From an uncultured Treponema sp. (GTDB lineage: Bacteria > Spirochaetota > Spirochaetia > Treponematales > Treponemataceae): a DNA stretch of 6,995 bases. Shown in pieces: positions 6,807 to 6,995 of the stretch. The notes beneath the pieces are model-generated. The model was not told where the DNA came from, searched no databases, and saw only the letters and a program-made list of their open reading frames with translations. The stretch spans positions 1-6,995 of the forward strand of contig CAJPPE010000081.1 of assembly GCA_905372345.1 (NCBI GenBank), in the 5' to 3' direction. Position numbers and translations under genes: made by a program. Positions within the stretch are counted from its first letter, which is position 1; every line of letters starts with the position of its first letter.

Positions 6807-6905
6807 ATGCCGCAAATAGTACCAATTCGCGACTTAAAAAATACGAGTGCAATTTCAAATCTTTGTCATGAAACAAATGGGGGGTTAACTTCGGCAACCA
6901 AATAA
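6807..6905 (+). pseudogene. Truncated Phd/YefM-type antitoxin
   Basis: The ATG at 6807 opens a 32-codon frame ending in TAA at 6903. Its first 24 residues, MPQIVPIRDLKN followed by TSAISNLCHETN, match the N-terminal DNA-binding start of Phd/YefM antitoxins, which neutralise a partner RelE/ParE- or Doc-type toxin and repress their own promoter. Family members normally continue with something like EPIFITKNGYGD to about 70-90 residues. Here the codons after Asn24 (from base 6879) read GGLTSATK and stop within a hairpin. The promoter and ribosome site are intact, so the gene was probably cut by insertion or recombination, and the peptide lacks the toxin-binding part. No toxin gene is visible before the window ends. 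The family call rests on 24 residues. Confidence 0.7.
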
Positions 6906-6920
6906 GGTTGCCTCGTTAAC
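6884..6920. repeat. Hairpin 1: two-box inverted repeat resembling a small attC-like site
   Basis: GTTAAC (6884-6889) and GGCAACC (6893-6899) pair with GGTTGCC (6906-6912) and GTTAAC (6915-6920). The apical loop is AAATAA. Between the boxes there are 3 unpaired bases (TTC) on one arm and 2 (TC) on the other. Two short paired boxes, an unequal bulge and a GTT-containing outer box recall folded integron attC sites. The spacers and total length (37 bases) are smaller than in canonical sites, and GTTAACT departs from GTTRRRY at one position. There is no T tract, so it is not a terminator. Confidence 0.6.
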
Positions 6921-6948
6921 TGATGAGTTTGCCATTCGGCAAACATCA
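6921..6948. repeat. Hairpin 2: bulged inverted repeat
   Basis: TGAT (6921-6924) and GTTTGCC (6927-6933) pair with GGCAAAC (6938-6944) and ATCA (6945-6948) around an ATTC loop. The two bases G6925 and A6926 bulge on one arm. It abuts hairpin 1 directly and shares the octamer TTCGGCAA with it (6890 region and 6935-6942), suggesting the two belong to one element. Confidence 0.6.
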
Positions 6949-6959
6949 CTGATTATATA

Positions 6960-6985
6960 CCGTTTCTCGTTTCACTGCGAAACGG
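6960..6985. repeat. Hairpin 3: inverted repeat with alternative left arms
   Basis: CCGTTTC (6960-6966) pairs with GAAACGG (6979-6985). A second tandem copy, CGTTTC (6968-6973), can pair with the same right arm (6979-6984) around a 5-base loop, so two mutually exclusive folds exist. It lies 11 bases past hairpin 2 and 10 bases from the window end. No coding sequence is evident between 6906 and 6995. Confidence 0.5.
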
Positions 6986-6995
6986 CGAATTGAAC

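Noticed and set aside
6884..6985. Hairpins as rho-independent terminators
   Set aside because: None is followed by a T tract, and they lie within or after a gene cut at codon 24 rather than at a normal gene end.
1..6995. Avoidance of CCGG as evidence for the predicted R-M specificity
   Set aside because: CCGG occurs many times by eye, for example in gyrA, the MATE gene, rlmJ and the fusion gene itself. No depletion is evident, and with an active methylase none is required.
6884..6995. CRISPR array
   Set aside because: The units differ in sequence and length and there are no regular spacers.

Overview
The window looks like chromosomal DNA of an oral-type Treponema (spirochaete). This rests on the overall character of the GyrA, MATE and RlmJ proteins and on codon use, not on a database match. 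It has three blocks: a restriction-modification (R-M) locus on the minus strand (1-1815), a three-gene plus-strand housekeeping cluster (1967-6686), and a short accessory tail (about 6712-6995) with a broken antitoxin gene and a run of hairpins.

Block 1 is AT-rich and reads away from gyrA. Its first gene (1815 to 115, minus) encodes one 566-residue protein. A Vsr-type mismatch endonuclease domain is fused in frame to a complete cytosine-5 DNA methyltransferase that closely resembles M.HpaII as I recall it (target CCGG). At the domain junction there is an ATG (1401) preceded by a GGAGG ribosome site at ideal spacing, so the locus may make both the fusion and a free methyltransferase. The next gene overlaps its 3' end. 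It runs off the left edge, and its first 45 codons match the N-terminus of HpaII-family restriction endonucleases. Together these predict a compact CCGG system: cutting, protective methylation, and repair of the T:G mismatches produced when the methylated cytosine deaminates.

Block 2 starts from a strong sigma-70-type promoter (1906-1934) and holds gyrA (815 aa, GTG start), a MATE-family efflux transporter (467 aa) and rlmJ (276 aa, TTG start). Gaps are 34 and 3 bases, with no terminator until after rlmJ, so they probably form one operon. GyrA has alanine at the position equivalent to E. coli Ser83, a state linked to low intrinsic quinolone susceptibility in other bacteria. It is co-transcribed with a transporter from a family that often exports such drugs.

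Block 3 has a good extended -10 promoter with an overlapping inverted repeat, a strong ribosome site and the first 24 codons of a Phd/YefM-type antitoxin. At 6879 the reading frame leaves the family pattern and enters three successive hairpins that fill the window to its end. The first resembles a folded integron attC site but is shorter than a canonical one. This tail looks like the edge of a mobile or recombination-prone element.
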